This document shows, one piece after another, positions 12,750-13,530 of a stretch of 13,530 nt of DNA (the first letter of the stretch is position 1; each line of letters opens with the position of its first letter). The stretch lies in NCBI GenBank assembly GCA_034430155.1, contig DAOUET010000101.1, positions 1 to 13,530 on the forward strand, written 5' to 3'. Made by a program: the position numbers and the translations under genes. Origin of the DNA: DAOUET01 sp034430155 (GTDB lineage Bacteria; Chloroflexota; Anaerolineae; Anaerolineales; UBA4823). The notes under the pieces were generated by a model. That model saw only the letters and a program-made list of their open reading frames with translations, was not told the origin of the DNA and ran no database searches.

Positions 12750-13262
12750 ATGAGTCTTACCGGTACACTCCTGCTTGCCTGCTCCGCTGGCTTGCTATAC
12801 TCCGGATTGTTGGCTATCCTGCTGTTTTTAATCATGAGGGAAAGCAAGAATATGGCTTCTTTTGAGGGTTCTCGGGGTTTATTCATCGCCACCTGGCTGG
12901 TGTCATTACCTATTGTTGCCGTCACTACCCTGGTCTCTCTGTCCCTACCAGCAGTAATAGTCGTTGAAGTTGCTCTCGCCGCTATCTACGCTTTCTGGCG
13001 GAGGCGATCGGTACTCACCCTGGCGACCATTGTTTTACTCATCAACATCCTGACAACGCCCGCGTTGTGGCTGGTATTGGTTTCAGGGGTAGGCAGCCCA
13101 GATTTCCTGGCGTCCATCTTTATGCAAATATTCATTTGGTTAGTGGAAGGACTCCTGCTTTTTCTTACCAAACGCAAATCAATCCCATTTCCAGAAGCTA
13201 TGGGTTTAAGTCTGGTGTTAAACCTTGCTAGCTTCCTTATAGGGCTTGTATTGCCCCTATAG
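12750..13262 (+). CDS. Polytopic membrane protein, 170 residues, function unknown
   Basis: About six hydrophobic helices are predicted (roughly 6-29, 44-66, 67-83, 90-112, 119-140, 149-169), joined by short basic loops such as AFWRRRSV and TKRKS. Positive charges suggest those loops face the cytoplasm. No enzyme or transporter motif is recognised, and no signal peptide beyond the first helix. No ribosome binding site or clear promoter is seen before the ATG, so the start is the least certain part. It is separated from the alcohol dehydrogenase by 164 bp and probably transcribed on its own. The long coherent run of membrane helices supports a real gene. Confidence 0.78.
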   Translation: MSLTGTLLLACSAGLLYSGLLAILLFLIMRESKNMASFEGSRGLFIATWLVSLPIVAVTTLVSLSLPAVIVVEVALAAIYAFWRRRSVLTLATIVLLINILTTPALWLVLVSGVGSPDFLASIFMQIFIWLVEGLLLFLTKRKSIPFPEAMGLSLVLNLASFLIGLVLPL

Positions 13263-13331
13263 TTCCCTGGGAAGATTTATCGATCTAATTGACGAATCAG
13301 ACTGAAGTCGTACAATTGACATGGCAAGGTT

Positions 13332-13428
13332 TCATTCTGAGGGAGCAAAGCGACCGAAGAATCCCTGAATTGCTCGATTAAAACGGTCGTAACATGGACT
13401 CTTCGCTTTCTTAGGCGGCTTAGAGTGA
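13332..13428. repeat. Imperfect 33-bp inverted repeat, dispersed-element type
   Basis: Arms 13332-13364 and 13396-13428 match as reverse complements at 23 of 33 positions, with a 31-nt spacer. The left arm (TCATTCTGAGGGAGCAAAGC, then GACCGAAGAATCC) resembles a sequence I recall as recurrent between genes in many environmental bacterial genomes, including Chloroflexota. The rest of 13263-13530 shows no supported gene; the minus-strand frame at 13277-13528 runs through both arms and is more likely repeat-derived. Confidence 0.45.
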
Positions 13429-13530
13429 CATTAATATAGCAAATTGTCCGACTTTGTTTTGGTTGCTCCATTAGTAGGTCAGCAGGGGTTAAATTCCTCT
13501 GAAGGCACTTTGGACTTAAAATCGCCATAG

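Noticed and set aside
13277..13528. Minus-strand open frame of 83 codons at the right edge
   Set aside because: It runs through both arms of the inverted repeat, has no family pattern I recognise, and its upstream region is outside the window.
1..13530. tRNA, rRNA or CRISPR array
   Set aside because: No cloverleaf-like segment with a GTTCRA core, no ribosomal RNA sequence and no regularly spaced repeats were seen on either strand.

Overview
The window looks like a chromosomal piece of a Chloroflexota bacterium, probably Anaerolineae-like. This is inferred from style rather than from a marker gene: secreted proteins with Thr/Pro linkers of the TPTPT type, a 'YLPIAL' motif just after a signal peptide, a lipoprotein built from SH3-like and fibronectin-like domains, and a short M4 protease paired with an emfourin-type inhibitor. 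Base composition is near balanced and promoters read as ordinary sigma-70 boxes. Most genes are housekeeping or single-purpose. No tRNA, rRNA or CRISPR array was seen.

Layout. (1) 1-150: the end of an insertion sequence, with the first codons of a transposase running off the left edge (minus strand) and paired direct repeats. (2) 165-359: a compact transcription unit for a 26-residue Lys/Gly peptide with its own -10 box, strong ribosome binding site and perfect terminator. (3) 468-948: a 64-residue conserved small protein on the minus strand with its own promoter and probable terminator. (4) 1158-1865: a promoter and a two-gene operon, a ribbon-helix-helix protein followed by a two-transmembrane protein, neither of known function. 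(5) 2032-5230: minus-strand genes for a lipoprotein, hypoxanthine phosphoribosyltransferase (hpt), a YetF/DUF421 membrane protein and a rhomboid protease; the last two form an operon transcribed rhomboid first. (6) 5167-6130: nearly 1 kb without an intact gene, holding a possible broken minus-strand gene, a large composite inverted repeat and a strong plus-strand terminator with no plus-strand gene in front of it. (7) 5998-7598: promoter, protealysin-like M4 metallopeptidase and emfourin-like inhibitor. (8) 7687-10645: a tight plus-strand run of a saccharopine dehydrogenase-like oxidoreductase, a class III aminotransferase and a secreted lamin-tail-domain protein. (9) 10806-12585: family I inorganic pyrophosphatase and a zinc alcohol dehydrogenase that lacks one structural zinc cysteine. 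(10) 12750-13262: a polytopic membrane protein. (11) 13332-13428: an imperfect inverted repeat resembling a dispersed intergenic element.

How the genes work together. The clearest functional unit is the protease/inhibitor pair, in which the small protein should hold the protease in check. The dehydrogenase and aminotransferase probably act on one amino acid or amine, possibly lysine-related, but the substrate cannot be read from sequence. The rest look independently regulated, since several have their own promoters or terminators. The least explained parts are the Lys/Gly peptide unit, the RHH/two-TM pair, and the structured region 5700-5865, which may encode a small RNA.
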